From Microbacterium indicum DSM 19969 (GTDB taxonomy: Bacteria; Actinomycetota; Actinomycetes; Actinomycetales; Microbacteriaceae), in the NCBI RefSeq assembly GCF_000422385.1, contig NZ_AULR01000001.1:392022-456021 (forward strand): a stretch of DNA of 64,000 bases, given 5' to 3'. A model generated the notes under the pieces. It ran no database searches and was not told the DNA's origin. It saw nothing but the letters and a program-made list of their open reading frames with translations. Shown here piece by piece: positions 19,462 to 28,098 of the stretch. Made by a program: the position numbers and the translations under genes. Every line of letters begins with the position of its first letter. The stretch's first letter is position 1.

Positions 19462-20469
19462 TCAGTTGGAGAACTTCTCGAGGATCTCGCCGTAGCGGGT
19501 GATGTCGTCCTCGTTGGTGTCGGTCGTCCAGTCGGACAGGCCGACGAGGTCGAACATCACGCCGGCCGCCTCGTCGGACGACTCGGCGTAGTCGGCGAGG
19601 AGCGTCGCGAGCTTGTCGGTGAGGTCGCTCGGGAGGCTGCTCGACGCCGCGACGCCGCCGTTCGGGATCGGCTCGGTGTAGGCGAAGGCGACGGCCTTGT
19701 CGGCGATGTCGGGGACCTCGTCGGTCACGGTCGTGCGCGCGTCCCAGTACGCGAAGCCCACCTCGGCGTCGCCGTTCGCGACGGCGAGGACCGCGTTGTT
19801 GTTGCCCTCGACGGGGATCTGCGTGATGTCGCTGTCGGTGTCGATGCCCTCGTCCTGCATCGCGACGATCGGGTACTGGTAGCCCGCGGGCGACGTCGCC
19901 GCCTGCAGCGCGACCTTCGCGCCCGCGACGTCGGCGAGGTGCTCGATGCCCTTGGGGCCCTCGCCGGTCGCCGAGGCGCCCGCCTCCTCGAGGCCGTTGC
20001 AGTACGAGAGCTCGATGCCGCTCGCCTCGTACGTCGCCATCACGGGGTCGTCGTCGCAGTACTTGTCGGGGTCGTTCGTGTAGGCGACGGCCGAGTAGGT
20101 CGTCGCGCCGAAGCGCACGTCGCGGTCGATGAGCTTCGCGCCGTACTGCTGGATCGCGTTGTAGAGCGAACCGGCGTCGGAGATGATGACCTGCGCCTGG
20201 TCTGCGCCGAGTGCCTCGACCGTCGCGGCGTAGTTGTTGGCGACGACGCCGTGGACGTCGATGCCCAGGCCGTCGGAGAGGTACTCGGTGAGCGGGTCGA
20301 GGGCCTCGGCGAGGTCCTCTCCCTCGGTCGAGGGGACGAGCGAGATCGTGATCTCGTCGGGCCACTCGGTGTCTCCCGAGGCCGACGAGGAGTCGGACGA
20401 GCCGCAGCCGGCCAGTCCGAGGGCGAGCACCGCGACGGCACCCGACGCGAGCAGGGCGGTCTTGCGCAT
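19462..20469 (-). CDS. phnD: Phosphonate-type ABC transporter substrate-binding lipoprotein
   Basis: This 335-residue secreted lipoprotein has signal peptide [21 protein letters not shown] followed by the lipobox cysteine (LAGC, Cys22) and a Ser/Gly linker. The mature part is a PhnD-type binding protein with [26 protein letters not shown], and a C-terminal lobe ending GEILEKFSN. It captures the ligand outside the membrane and delivers it to the permeases. Family membership suggests a phosphonate, phosphite or other organophosphorus ligand; this is not proven by sequence. Confidence 0.88.
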   Translation of the reverse strand: MRKTALLASGAVAVLALGLAGCGSSDSSSASGDTEWPDEITISLVPSTEGEDLAEALDPLTEYLSDGLGIDVHGVVANNYAATVEALGADQAQVIISDAGSLYNAIQQYGAKLIDRDVRFGATTYSAVAYTNDPDKYCDDDPVMATYEASGIELSYCNGLEEAGASATGEGPKGIEHLADVAGAKVALQAATSPAGYQYPIVAMQDEGIDTDSDITQIPVEGNNNAVLAVANGDAEVGFAYWDARTTVTDEVPDIADKAVAFAYTEPIPNGGVAASSSLPSDLTDKLATLLADYAESSDEAAGVMFDLVGLSDWTTDTNEDDITRYGEILEKFSN

Positions 20470-20477
20470 GAGGGGGT

Positions 20478-21176
20478 TCACCTTTCCGGGTGGGTAGCCG
20501 TGCCGGGAAGCACGGGGGTCTTCTCGCTGCTCGCCCAGGCGACGATGCCGTCGACCATATCGGCGAGCGCTGCGCCGCGCAGGGTGACCTGAGCGGGAGA
20601 TGCGGCGGCTGTCGCGCCCACGAGGGCGGTGTCGGCGCCGAGCGCCGCGGCCGGCGCGAGATCGTTCTCGACGATGTCGCCGACCGACAGGACGGGGCCG
20701 TCGGCGAGGGCGCGCTCGACGAGCGGGCCGAGGCCAGCCGGCTTGCCCATGTCGTGCAGCACCTCGTCGAACCGGTCGCGCAGGCCCCACGAGTCGAGCA
20801 CCTGCGTGACGCCGATGTCGGGCGAGTTCGTCGCGAGGATCACGCGCGTCTCGGCGGGGATCCGCGCGAGCAGCTCGGCGAGGCCGGGCGCCGGGTCGAC
20901 GGGCGCCTCCGCCGTGCCGAGCTCGGCACGGCTGGCGAGGTAGGCCTCCTGGCGGGTCTCGGCGTCGACGCCCGCGCGCTCGGCGAGCGCGCCGACGACG
21001 TCGTAGCCGTCTCGATAGGAGGGCGCGGATCCCGCATCGAACGCCTCGAGCGCCTCCGTCACCTCGGCCAGGTACCGCTCCCCCGCCGTGCGCGCGATCT
21101 GGCGGGCGTAGGCGAGGACGGGGCCGTTGCCGACGGCGACGGTTCCGTCGAAGTCGAAGATGATGGTCGAGGTCAC
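20478..21176 (-). CDS. HAD family hydrolase linked to the phosphonate-type transporter
   Basis: This 232-residue HAD hydrolase of subfamily IA type has motif I IIFDFDGTVAV, motif II RVILATNSP, a lysine in GKPAGLG and motif IV VLSVGDIVENDLAPA. The alpha-helical cap occupies residues ~20-85. It is first in the operon with a 9 bp gap to phnD, which suggests it dephosphorylates the imported compound or an early catabolite. It could be a phosphonatase-like or phosphoglycolate-type enzyme; no diagnostic Schiff-base Lys could be assigned. The GTG start at 21176 is chosen because it places motif I six residues from the N-terminus. Confidence 0.78.
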   Translation of the reverse strand: MTSTIIFDFDGTVAVGNGPVLAYARQIARTAGERYLAEVTEALEAFDAGSAPSYRDGYDVVGALAERAGVDAETRQEAYLASRAELGTAEAPVDPAPGLAELLARIPAETRVILATNSPDIGVTQVLDSWGLRDRFDEVLHDMGKPAGLGPLVERALADGPVLSVGDIVENDLAPAAALGADTALVGATAAASPAQVTLRGAALADMVDGIVAWASSEKTPVLPGTATHPER

Positions 21177-21272
21177 GCGGTCTCCTGGGCAGCTGTGGAC
21201 GATGCGTCCAGAGTAAGGGCAAGTTGTGGACGCCCCGTCACGCACAGATGAACAACGGGTGACATCGCGCCC

Positions 21273-21899
21273 TCAGGGGCGCGGTCGCGGGGGCAGCGCC
21301 GCGTTCCAGCGCAGCTTCGCGGGGGCCTCCTCGGCCTCGCGCGCGAACCGCGCGGCGTCGTCGACGGGGAAGAGCGTGACGAGGCTCCAGCCGTCGCCGT
21401 CGTCGACCGCCGAGATGAGGACGCCCGCACCGTCGGCGCCCGGGGGCGTCACGACGGCCCGCGTGCGCACGCCGTCGGCCGACTTCTCGATCACGGCGGA
21501 TCCGCGCGGCGGGACGAGCAGCAGCGGCATCGCGGCGTCGCTCACGCGCTGGAGCGGCGTCTCGTGCATGTCGTCGCCGAGCTGGAAGTGCGACGGCGGC
21601 CGATCGAGCATGCGCGCGAGCCGGCCATCGGTCCACCTGTCGCTCTTGAGCCCGTACGGCGTCTGGACCGTCGAGAACTGGTAGCCGTAGACGTGGATGA
21701 TGCCGGCGTTGCCGATCGGGAACACGACGTCGACCCCACCCGCCTCGTGGAGCCGCTGGTAGAGCTGCGTCGAGATCACGGGGCGCCCGACGTTCTCGTC
21801 GATGACCGTCGACCACCACCAGAGGTTCAGCCGACCGGCGCGCCGATCCGCGTCGATGCAGTGCACCGCCAGCGCGAGGTCGTAGGGGGAGAGATCCAC
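21273..21899 (-). CDS. Conserved hypothetical protein
   Basis: I do not recognise this 208-residue protein. It begins (GTG at 21899) VDLSPYDLALAVHCIDADRRAGRLN and contains a Trp-rich stretch LWWWSTVIDENVGRP. A hydrophobic VDVVFPIGNAGIIHVYGYQFSTVQTPYG segment is followed by a C-terminal Ala/Glu helix. It has no signal peptide or membrane segments. Codon use is like its neighbours and the reading frame is intact, so it is very likely expressed. It lies alone between the phn operon and yajQ. Confidence 0.65.
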   Translation of the reverse strand: MDLSPYDLALAVHCIDADRRAGRLNLWWWSTVIDENVGRPVISTQLYQRLHEAGGVDVVFPIGNAGIIHVYGYQFSTVQTPYGLKSDRWTDGRLARMLDRPPSHFQLGDDMHETPLQRVSDAAMPLLLVPPRGSAVIEKSADGVRTRAVVTPPGADGAGVLISAVDDGDGWSLVTLFPVDDAARFAREAEEAPAKLRWNAALPPRPRP

Positions 21900-22006
21900 G
21901 TCGTCAGCTACCCGATTCCATGCCGAGGAAGGTCAGCCTTCATCCTAGGCAGTCGACGCTGTGCGCCGCGGCCGCATCTCATCACGATCGCGGCGCGATC
22001 CGCCCC

Positions 22007-22504
22007 TCAGCGGTAGTTCGTGAACTGGAGGGCGACGTCGAGGTCGTCCTCCTTGCCGCGCAGGAGCGCGATGATCGCCTGCAGGTCGTCGCGGCTCTTC
22101 GAGGAGACGCGGATCTCCTCGCCCTGGATCTGCGTCTTCACGCCCTTGGGGCCCTCGTCGCGGACGATCTTGCCGATCCTCTTCGCGACGTCCTGCGCGA
22201 TGCCCTCCTTGAGGGTCGAGACGATCCGCACCTGCTTGCCGCTCTCGTACGGGTCGCCCGACTCGAGGCTCTTGAGCGAGATCCCCCGCTTGATGAGCTT
22301 CGACTGGAAGACGTCGAGCACGGCCAGGGCGCGGTCCTCGGTGTTCGCGACGATCACGATCTGCTCGCCCGACCACTCGATCGAGGCGTCGGTGCCGCGG
22401 AAGTCGTACCGCTGCTGCACCTCCTTCTTCGCCTGGTTGAGGGCGTTGTCCGCCTCCTGCCGGTCGATCTCGCTGACGATGTCGAAGCTGCTGTCCGATG
22501 CCAT
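22007..22504 (-). CDS. yajQ: YajQ family nucleotide-binding protein
   Basis: This 165-residue protein opens [37 protein letters not shown], the YajQ signature. It contains [42 protein letters not shown] and ends [12 protein letters not shown]. The family has two ferredoxin-like domains and binds nucleotides; a homologue in Xanthomonas binds cyclic di-GMP. Its role in actinobacteria is unclear. The promoter must lie in the 31 bp shared with the divergent gene. Confidence 0.93.
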   Translation of the reverse strand: MASDSSFDIVSEIDRQEADNALNQAKKEVQQRYDFRGTDASIEWSGEQIVIVANTEDRALAVLDVFQSKLIKRGISLKSLESGDPYESGKQVRIVSTLKEGIAQDVAKRIGKIVRDEGPKGVKTQIQGEEIRVSSKSRDDLQAIIALLRGKEDDLDVALQFTNYR

Positions 22505-22535
22505 GGGTCCAGAGTATTCGTAGACTTGATGGATC

Positions 22536-23024
22536 ATGCAGGAGCTGACCGCGACGCAGATCCGCGATTCGTTCGCGAACGCCGACGAACGCGACCTCGA
22601 GATCCTCGAGCTCCCCCTCGAGCACATCGTCGCCGACTGGTACCACCTCGACTTCCTCGCCTGGCAGGACCGCAGCGACAAGAGCCGCTGCTACGTCGTG
22701 GCCGAGGTCGACGGCGAGCCCGTCGGCATCGTCCTCCGCGCGCTGCAGAAGCCCGCCCGCGCCTACAACGGCATCTGCAACATCTGCCGCACGATGCAGC
22801 CGGGCAATCAGGTCACGATGATCAGCGCACGCAAGGGCGGCGAGGCGGGCCGGCGCGGCGACAGCATCGGCACATACATGTGCGCCGACGTGTCGTGCCA
22901 CCAGAACGTGCGCCTCGCCCTGCCTCTCGCGCCGAACGAGTACCGCGCCGACGTCGACTTCCGGATCGACAACACGGCCCGCCGCATGCGCGAGTTCGTG
23001 CGCCGGGTGCGCGACGGCGACTGA
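22536..23024 (+). CDS. FBP (EF-G-binding) domain protein, FusB-like
   Basis: This 162-residue protein has an N-terminal helical part and a C-terminal four-cysteine treble-clef zinc finger (GICNICRTM ... [13 protein letters not shown]). This is the FBP C-terminal domain of elongation factor G-binding proteins such as FusB/FusC of staphylococci. Those proteins bind EF-G and release it from stalled ribosomes, giving fusidic acid resistance. The actinobacterial homologues are chromosomal and their role is not established. It is divergent from yajQ. Confidence 0.82.
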   Translation: MQELTATQIRDSFANADERDLEILELPLEHIVADWYHLDFLAWQDRSDKSRCYVVAEVDGEPVGIVLRALQKPARAYNGICNICRTMQPGNQVTMISARKGGEAGRRGDSIGTYMCADVSCHQNVRLALPLAPNEYRADVDFRIDNTARRMREFVRRVRDGD

Positions 23025-23209
23025 CAGCTTCGGCGCAGTAGACTGGAGGCTGAGCGCACCAGCGCGCTCGTCGTCGCGGATGTTCCGAGCGCCTCTCGCT
23101 CGGCCCGCATTCCCGTGGCGAACCGGATGCGACGTTCGTCGCCTTCGCCCACCTCTCGGATCCGCGCGATCTCCCGCGCCCGCGATCCGGCACGCACCGA
23201 AAGACAGGC

Positions 23210-24679
23210 ATGCCTGACATCTCGTTCGCCGACCTCGGCGTTCCCCCGGAGCTCGTCGACGCCCTCGTGGCCGTCGACCGCCCCACCCCCTTCCCCATCC
23301 AGCGCGAGACGCTGCCCTCGACGCTCGCGGGCAGCGACGTCCTCGGCCGCGGCAAGACCGGATCCGGCAAGACGCTCGCCTTCGCGATCCCGCTCGTCGC
23401 CCGCATCGCCGAGATGAAGCGCCGCACGAAGCCCGGCGCCCCCGCCGGCCTCGTGCTCGCCCCGACGCGCGAGCTCGCGACGCAGATCGCCCGCGTCATC
23501 GAGCCCCTCGCCGCGGCCGACGGCCTGAGCGTCACGACGGTCTTCGGCGGCGTCTCGCAGCGCCCGCAGGAGGCGGCGTTCCGCCGCGGCGTCGACATCG
23601 TCGTCGCCTGCCCGGGCCGCCTCGAGGACCTCATCGGCCAGAAGGTCGTGCGCCTCGACGAGGTCGCGATCACGGTGCTCGACGAGGCCGACCACATGGC
23701 CGACCTCGGCTTCCTGCCCGGCGTCACCCGCATCATGAACCAGACGCCGCAGAAGGGCCAGCGCCTGCTCTTCTCGGCCACGCTCGACAACGGCATCGAC
23801 AAGCTCGCGAAGCGCTTCCTGCACGACCCCGTGAGCCACGCGATCGACCCCGCCGAGTCGCCCGTCCCGCAGATGACGCACCACGTGTTCGACATCGCGT
23901 CGGCCGAGGAGCGCACCGCGGTCGTCGCGGCCCTCGCCTCGGGCACGGCGAAGCGGATCTTCTTCACACGCACGAAGCACCAGGCGAAGCGCCTCGCGCG
24001 CCAGCTCACGGCGTCCGGGATCCCCGCCGTCGACCTGCAGGGCAATCTCTCGCAGAACGCCCGCGAGCGGAACCTCGCGCAGCTCTCGTCGGGCGAGGTC
24101 AAGGTGCTCGTCGCGACCGATGTCGCGGCGCGCGGCGTGCACGTCGACGGCATCGACCTCGTCGTGCACATCGACCCGCCGACCGAGTCGAAGTCGTACC
24201 TGCACCGCTCGGGCCGCACGGCGCGCGCGGGCGCCGCGGGCGACGTCGTGACCCTCGTCCTGCCCGAGCAGCGCCGCGACACGCGCCAGCTGCTGCGCCA
24301 GGCCGGCATCAAGGCGACCCCCGTCGCCGTCACGGCGACGTCGCCCGAGGTCGTCGCCCTGATCGGCGAGATCGCCCCCAAGGTCAAGCCGGTTCCCGGC
24401 GGGCCCGGATCGGGCAACGCCCCGCTCGAGCAGCCGAAGGGCCAGTCGCAGGGCGCCAACGCGCGCCGCAAGCGCGCCGCCCGCGAGCAGCGAGCGGGCG
24501 GCCAGGGCGGCCAGGGCGAGGCGCGCCAGCCGAAGCAGGGCGCGGGATCCGGATCCTCGCGCCGCCGCCGCGGCGGGTCCGGTCAGGGCCAGGGCCAGCG
24601 CTCGTCGCAGCCCCGCACCTACTCGACCTCGACGCCGGGCTCGTCGCAGCCGCGCACCCCGCGCCGCGCGCAGGGCTGA
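23210..24679 (+). CDS. DEAD-box ATP-dependent RNA helicase
   Basis: This 489-residue helicase has Q-motif-like PFPIQRETLP, motif I GRGKTGSGKT, Ia APTRELATQ, II VLDEADHMADLGF, III FSATL, V ATDVAARGVHVDGIDLVVH and VI HRSGRTARAG. The last ~90 residues are low-complexity Gly/Gln/Arg/Ser-rich (GGQGGQGEARQPKQGAG), probably an RNA-binding tail. It unwinds RNA duplexes, typically in ribosome assembly, mRNA decay or cold response. The 185 bp upstream is non-coding and could be a structured leader, as is common for these genes; no specific element was recognised. Confidence 0.95.
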   Translation: MPDISFADLGVPPELVDALVAVDRPTPFPIQRETLPSTLAGSDVLGRGKTGSGKTLAFAIPLVARIAEMKRRTKPGAPAGLVLAPTRELATQIARVIEPLAAADGLSVTTVFGGVSQRPQEAAFRRGVDIVVACPGRLEDLIGQKVVRLDEVAITVLDEADHMADLGFLPGVTRIMNQTPQKGQRLLFSATLDNGIDKLAKRFLHDPVSHAIDPAESPVPQMTHHVFDIASAEERTAVVAALASGTAKRIFFTRTKHQAKRLARQLTASGIPAVDLQGNLSQNARERNLAQLSSGEVKVLVATDVAARGVHVDGIDLVVHIDPPTESKSYLHRSGRTARAGAAGDVVTLVLPEQRRDTRQLLRQAGIKATPVAVTATSPEVVALIGEIAPKVKPVPGGPGSGNAPLEQPKGQSQGANARRKRAAREQRAGGQGGQGEARQPKQGAGSGSSRRRRGGSGQGQGQRSSQPRTYSTSTPGSSQPRTPRRAQG

Positions 24680-24685
24680 GGAGAC

Positions 24686-24722
24686 GGATCCCCGCGGGAG
24701 GCTCACGCCCCCGCGGGGATCC
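24686..24722 (+). terminator. Terminator after the DEAD-box helicase gene
   Basis: A perfect 13 bp inverted repeat (ggatccccgcggg at 24686-24698, complement at 24710-24722) with an 11 nt loop begins 6 bp after the stop codon. A second, weaker hairpin (ctgcggccg at 24729-24737, complement 24751-24759) follows. Confidence 0.8.
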
Positions 24723-24764
24723 GCACATCTGCGGCCGGATCACGCCGATTCGGCCGCAGGAAAA

Positions 24765-24805
24765 GCGAATGGCCGCGCGAGGGGATCCCCCGCGCGGCCA
24801 TTCGC
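24765..24805. repeat. Family C palindrome, copy at 24.8 kb (terminator-like)
   Basis: 15 bp perfect arms (gcgaatggccgcgcg 24765-24779, complement 24791-24805) enclose a centre that is itself the palindrome ggggatcccc. It lies 7 bp beyond the stop of the minus-strand reductase gene and can act as its terminator. The same arm sequence recurs at 63801-63840 and, degenerated, at 53.1-53.7 kb. Confidence 0.85.
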
Positions 24806-24812
24806 GTCCGAC

Positions 24813-26189
24813 TCACTCGCCGCGCGAGACCCGGATCATCTCGTCGCGCGGGACGACCTTCACGCGCTCGCGGCCCTCGGGCTCGCCGAGCGAGACCTCG
24901 TGCGCGTCGAGGCGATGCCAGCCCTCGAGGTCGGTCCACTTCACGCCGCGGCTCTCGAGGAGAGCGGGGATCGCCTCCTCCGAGGGATCCTCGGGCCGCC
25001 ACCACGAACCCTGGTCGTTGATCACGTGCGTGACGGTCTCCATCGCGTCGGACTTCGTGTGCCCGATGAGGCCGACGGGCCCGCGCTTGATCCAGCCCGT
25101 CGCGTAGACGCCCGGGATGATGTCGTTCGAGTCCTCGGCGAGCGCCTGGCCCTCGTGGTTCGGGATCACGCCGTGGCGCGCGTCGTACGGGACTCCGTCA
25201 AGCGGCGACCCGAAGTACCCGATCGCGCGGTACAGCTGACCCATCGGGATCTCGCGGAGCTCGCCCGTTCCCACGACGCCGCCCGCGCCGTCGGCCTTCG
25301 TGCGCTCGTAGACGAGGGCCGCCACGTTGCCGTCGGCGTCCTTCTTCACCTCGACGGGCTTCGCCCAGAAGTGCAGGTGCAGCCGGCGCGAGGCCTCGCC
25401 GCCGACGCCGTTCGCGCCGGGGCGCTGGCGCCACGACTGCAGCACGCGGTCGATGACCTTGACCTGCTTGTTCGTCTGCACGGCCTCCTTCGAGGCCTCG
25501 TCGTAGTCGAAGTCCTCGTCGTAGACGACCATGTCGACGTCGCGCAGCTCGCCGAGCTCGCGCAGCTCGAGCGGGGTGAACTTGACCTGCGCGGGGCCGC
25601 GGCGCCCGAACACGTGCACGTCGGTGACGGGCGACTCCGCGAGGACGTCGTACACGTTCGCGGGGATCTCGGTCGGGAGGAGGTCCTCGGCGTGCTTCGC
25701 GAGGATCCGCGCCGCGTCGAGCGCGACGTTTCCGTTGCCGATCATGCCGACCGACTGCGCCGTGAGCGGCCAGGTGCGCGGCACGTCGGGGTGGCCGTCG
25801 TACCAGCTGACGAAGTCGGCCGCGCCGTAGCTCTCGCCGGCGTCGATGCCGGGGATCGCGAGGTCGGCGTCCTTCGTCGCGCCCGTCGCGAAGATCACGG
25901 CGTTGTAGTGCTTCTTGAGGTCGTCGAGCGTGATGTCGGACCCGAAGCGCACGTTGCCGAAGATGCGGATGTCGCCGCGGTCGAGCACGTCGCGCAGCGC
26001 GTTGATGACGCCCTTGATGCGGGGGTGATCGGGCGCGACGCCGTATCGCACGAGGCCGTAGGGCGCGGGAAGGTGCTCGAAGAGGTCGATCGAGACCTCG
26101 AACGCGCGTTCTGCCTTGAGCAGCAGATCGGCTGCGTAGATGCCGGCGGGGCCGGCACCGACGATGGCGAGACGGAGCTTCGTCGTCAT
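24813..26189 (-). CDS. Ferredoxin-NADP+ reductase, adrenodoxin-reductase type
   Basis: This 458-residue flavoprotein resembles mycobacterial FprA. FAD-binding GAGPAGIYAADLLLK opens the protein, followed by PAPYGLVRYGVAPDHPRIKGV. The NADP-binding motif is GMIGNGNVALDAARIL and the C-terminal FAD contact is GVYATGWIKRGPVGLIGHTKSDA. It transfers electrons between NADPH and ferredoxins, serving cytochrome P450s or other Fe-S-dependent steps. It is 62 bp downstream of the polyprenyl synthetase gene on the same strand and may be cotranscribed with it. Confidence 0.93.
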   Translation of the reverse strand: MTTKLRLAIVGAGPAGIYAADLLLKAERAFEVSIDLFEHLPAPYGLVRYGVAPDHPRIKGVINALRDVLDRGDIRIFGNVRFGSDITLDDLKKHYNAVIFATGATKDADLAIPGIDAGESYGAADFVSWYDGHPDVPRTWPLTAQSVGMIGNGNVALDAARILAKHAEDLLPTEIPANVYDVLAESPVTDVHVFGRRGPAQVKFTPLELRELGELRDVDMVVYDEDFDYDEASKEAVQTNKQVKVIDRVLQSWRQRPGANGVGGEASRRLHLHFWAKPVEVKKDADGNVAALVYERTKADGAGGVVGTGELREIPMGQLYRAIGYFGSPLDGVPYDARHGVIPNHEGQALAEDSNDIIPGVYATGWIKRGPVGLIGHTKSDAMETVTHVINDQGSWWRPEDPSEEAIPALLESRGVKWTDLEGWHRLDAHEVSLGEPEGRERVKVVPRDEMIRVSRGE

Positions 26190-26251
26190 ACGGCGGTTCC
26201 TTCACTCGGGAGACGGGCGGCCCTCGGGCCGCGGGGGAGGATCTGGCGGCG

Positions 26252-27310
26252 TCAGCTCGAGCGGTCGGCGAGCTGACGCGCGAATCGCGTGAGCGCCTCG
26301 CGCACGGCGCCGCGCGGCAGGACCGAGAGGGCCTCTACCGCCTCGGCGCTCCACCGCAGGGCGAGCTCGTGCGTGCGCCTCGTCGCGGCGCTGTCGCGCA
26401 GCTCGGCGATCTCGGCGTCGATGATCGAGGCGTCCTCGCCGGAGCGGATCCGTTCGACGCCCGCGTCGATGCGCGCCGCGAGGTCGCGGTCGGCGGGCTC
26501 CTCGCTCGCCTTGAGCAGCAGATACGGCATCGTCACGACCCCGGCGCGCAGGTCGGTTCCCGCGACCTTGCCCGTGTCGGCGCCGGGCGAGAGATCGATC
26601 ACGTCGTCGGCGAGCTGGAACGCGACGCCGACCTTCTCGCCGAACTCGCGCAGCGCGGGGCGGTAGGCGGCGTCGGCGCCCGAGAGATGCGCCCCCGCCT
26701 GCGCGGCCGCCGCGATGAGGGATCCGGTCTTGTCGCTGAGGACCTGGATGTAGAACGCGATCGGGTCGTCGCCCTCGCCAGCGCCGACGGTCTCGTGCAG
26801 CTGTCCGATCACGAGCCGCTCGAAGGTCTCGGTCTGCAGCTCGACGGCGTCGTCGCCGCGGCGGCCCATGACGCGGCTCGCGCGCGAGAGCAGCAGGTCG
26901 CCGACGAGGATCGCGGTCGAGTTGCCCCACACCTTGTGCGCGGCGGGGACGCCGCGGCGGCGGTCGGCTCCGTCCATGACGTCGTCGTGGTACAGCGATC
27001 CGAGGTGCATGAGCTCGAGCGCGACCGCGGCGTCGACCACGGCGGGGGTCGCCCCGCCGCCGAGCTGCGCCGTGAGCAGCACGAGCATCGGGCGCACGCG
27101 CTTGCCGCCGGCCTCGAAGAGGTAGCGTGCCATGGCGTCGACGAGCGGGTCGGCCGTGTCGAGCTCGCGTGCCATCGACTCCTCGACCTCGAGGAGCCCC
27201 TTCTCGATCACCGAGACGAGCTTCTTCGCGCCCGGGCCCGCGAAGATGCGGTCGCTCAGGCCGAAACGGCTCGCCAGCGAGATCTCTGGCGATGCGCTGC
27301 TCGACGTCAC
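26252..27310 (-). CDS. Polyprenyl diphosphate synthase (probable menaquinone side chain)
   Basis: This 352-residue trans-isoprenyl diphosphate synthase has both Asp-rich motifs, LGSLYHDDVMDGADRRRG (first) and AFQLADDVIDLSPG (second). GGKRVRPMLVLL lies near the N-terminus. It builds an all-trans polyprenyl chain from IPP; the position next to menG and menF points to the menaquinone tail. Product length cannot be set from the sequence alone. The start is GTG at 27310. Only 49 bp separate it from menG. Confidence 0.92.
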   Translation of the reverse strand: MTSSSASPEISLASRFGLSDRIFAGPGAKKLVSVIEKGLLEVEESMARELDTADPLVDAMARYLFEAGGKRVRPMLVLLTAQLGGGATPAVVDAAVALELMHLGSLYHDDVMDGADRRRGVPAAHKVWGNSTAILVGDLLLSRASRVMGRRGDDAVELQTETFERLVIGQLHETVGAGEGDDPIAFYIQVLSDKTGSLIAAAAQAGAHLSGADAAYRPALREFGEKVGVAFQLADDVIDLSPGADTGKVAGTDLRAGVVTMPYLLLKASEEPADRDLAARIDAGVERIRSGEDASIIDAEIAELRDSAATRRTHELALRWSAEAVEALSVLPRGAVREALTRFARQLADRSS

Positions 27311-27359
27311 GCGTCCACCCTACCGGCGCGGTTCCGCGCGATGACCGCGGATGACGGGG

Positions 27360-28079
27360 TCACGGCTTCGTTCCCCGGTGCAGCGCGACGATGCCGAACA
27401 CGAGGTTCCGCCACGCGATCTCGCGCCAGCCCGCGTCGCGCATCCACCCCGCGAGCGTGCGCTGGTCGGGCCAGGCCGCGATCGACTCGTTCAGGTAGTC
27501 GTAGGCCTCGCCGTTCGAGCCGACGACGCTCGCCACCTTCGGGAGCACGCGGTCGTTGTAGAAGCGGTAGAGCGAGCGGAAGGCGGCGTTCGGCGGCGTC
27601 GAGAACTCGTTCACGACGATCCGCCCGCCTGGCTTCGTCACGCGGTGCATCTCGGCGAGCGCGGCGTGCGGATCCACGACGTTGCGCAGGCCGTAGGAGA
27701 TCGTGACGGCGTCGAACTCGGCGTCGTCGAACGGCAGGTCGGTCGCGTCGGCCTCGACGAAGCTCAGCCCGCGGACGTCGCCGAAGCTGCGGCGCCCCTC
27801 GGCGAGCATGCCGGGCGAGAAGTCGGCCGCAACCACCTCGGCGCCCCGGCGCGCGAGGGACGCCGACGACTTCGCGGTGCCCGCGGCGAGGTCGAGGATC
27901 CGCTCGCCGGGCTGGGGGTCGACGGCCTGCGTCGTCGCGCGGCGCCAGGCGGCGTCGAGGCCGAAGGTCATCGCGACGTTGGCGGCGTCGTACCCCTTCG
28001 CCACCTGGTCGAACATGCCGCTGACGCGCGACGGGTCCTTGCCGAGATCGGCGCGGTTCGGGGAGGTCATCTGACTCAT
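27360..28079 (-). CDS. menG: Demethylmenaquinone methyltransferase
   Basis: This 239-residue class I SAM methyltransferase of the UbiE/MenG family carries VSGMFDQVAKGYDAAN, the SAM motif RILDLAAGTAKSSASLA, EADATDLPFDDAEFDAVTISYGLRNV and VTKPGGRIVVNEFSTP. It performs the last step of menaquinone synthesis. Either ATG (28079 or 28070) could be the start. It lies 19 bp from menF on the same strand. Confidence 0.94.
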   Translation of the reverse strand: MSQMTSPNRADLGKDPSRVSGMFDQVAKGYDAANVAMTFGLDAAWRRATTQAVDPQPGERILDLAAGTAKSSASLARRGAEVVAADFSPGMLAEGRRSFGDVRGLSFVEADATDLPFDDAEFDAVTISYGLRNVVDPHAALAEMHRVTKPGGRIVVNEFSTPPNAAFRSLYRFYNDRVLPKVASVVGSNGEAYDYLNESIAAWPDQRTLAGWMRDAGWREIAWRNLVFGIVALHRGTKP

Positions 28080-28098
28080 CTTCCTCGGTGCGGTGGGT

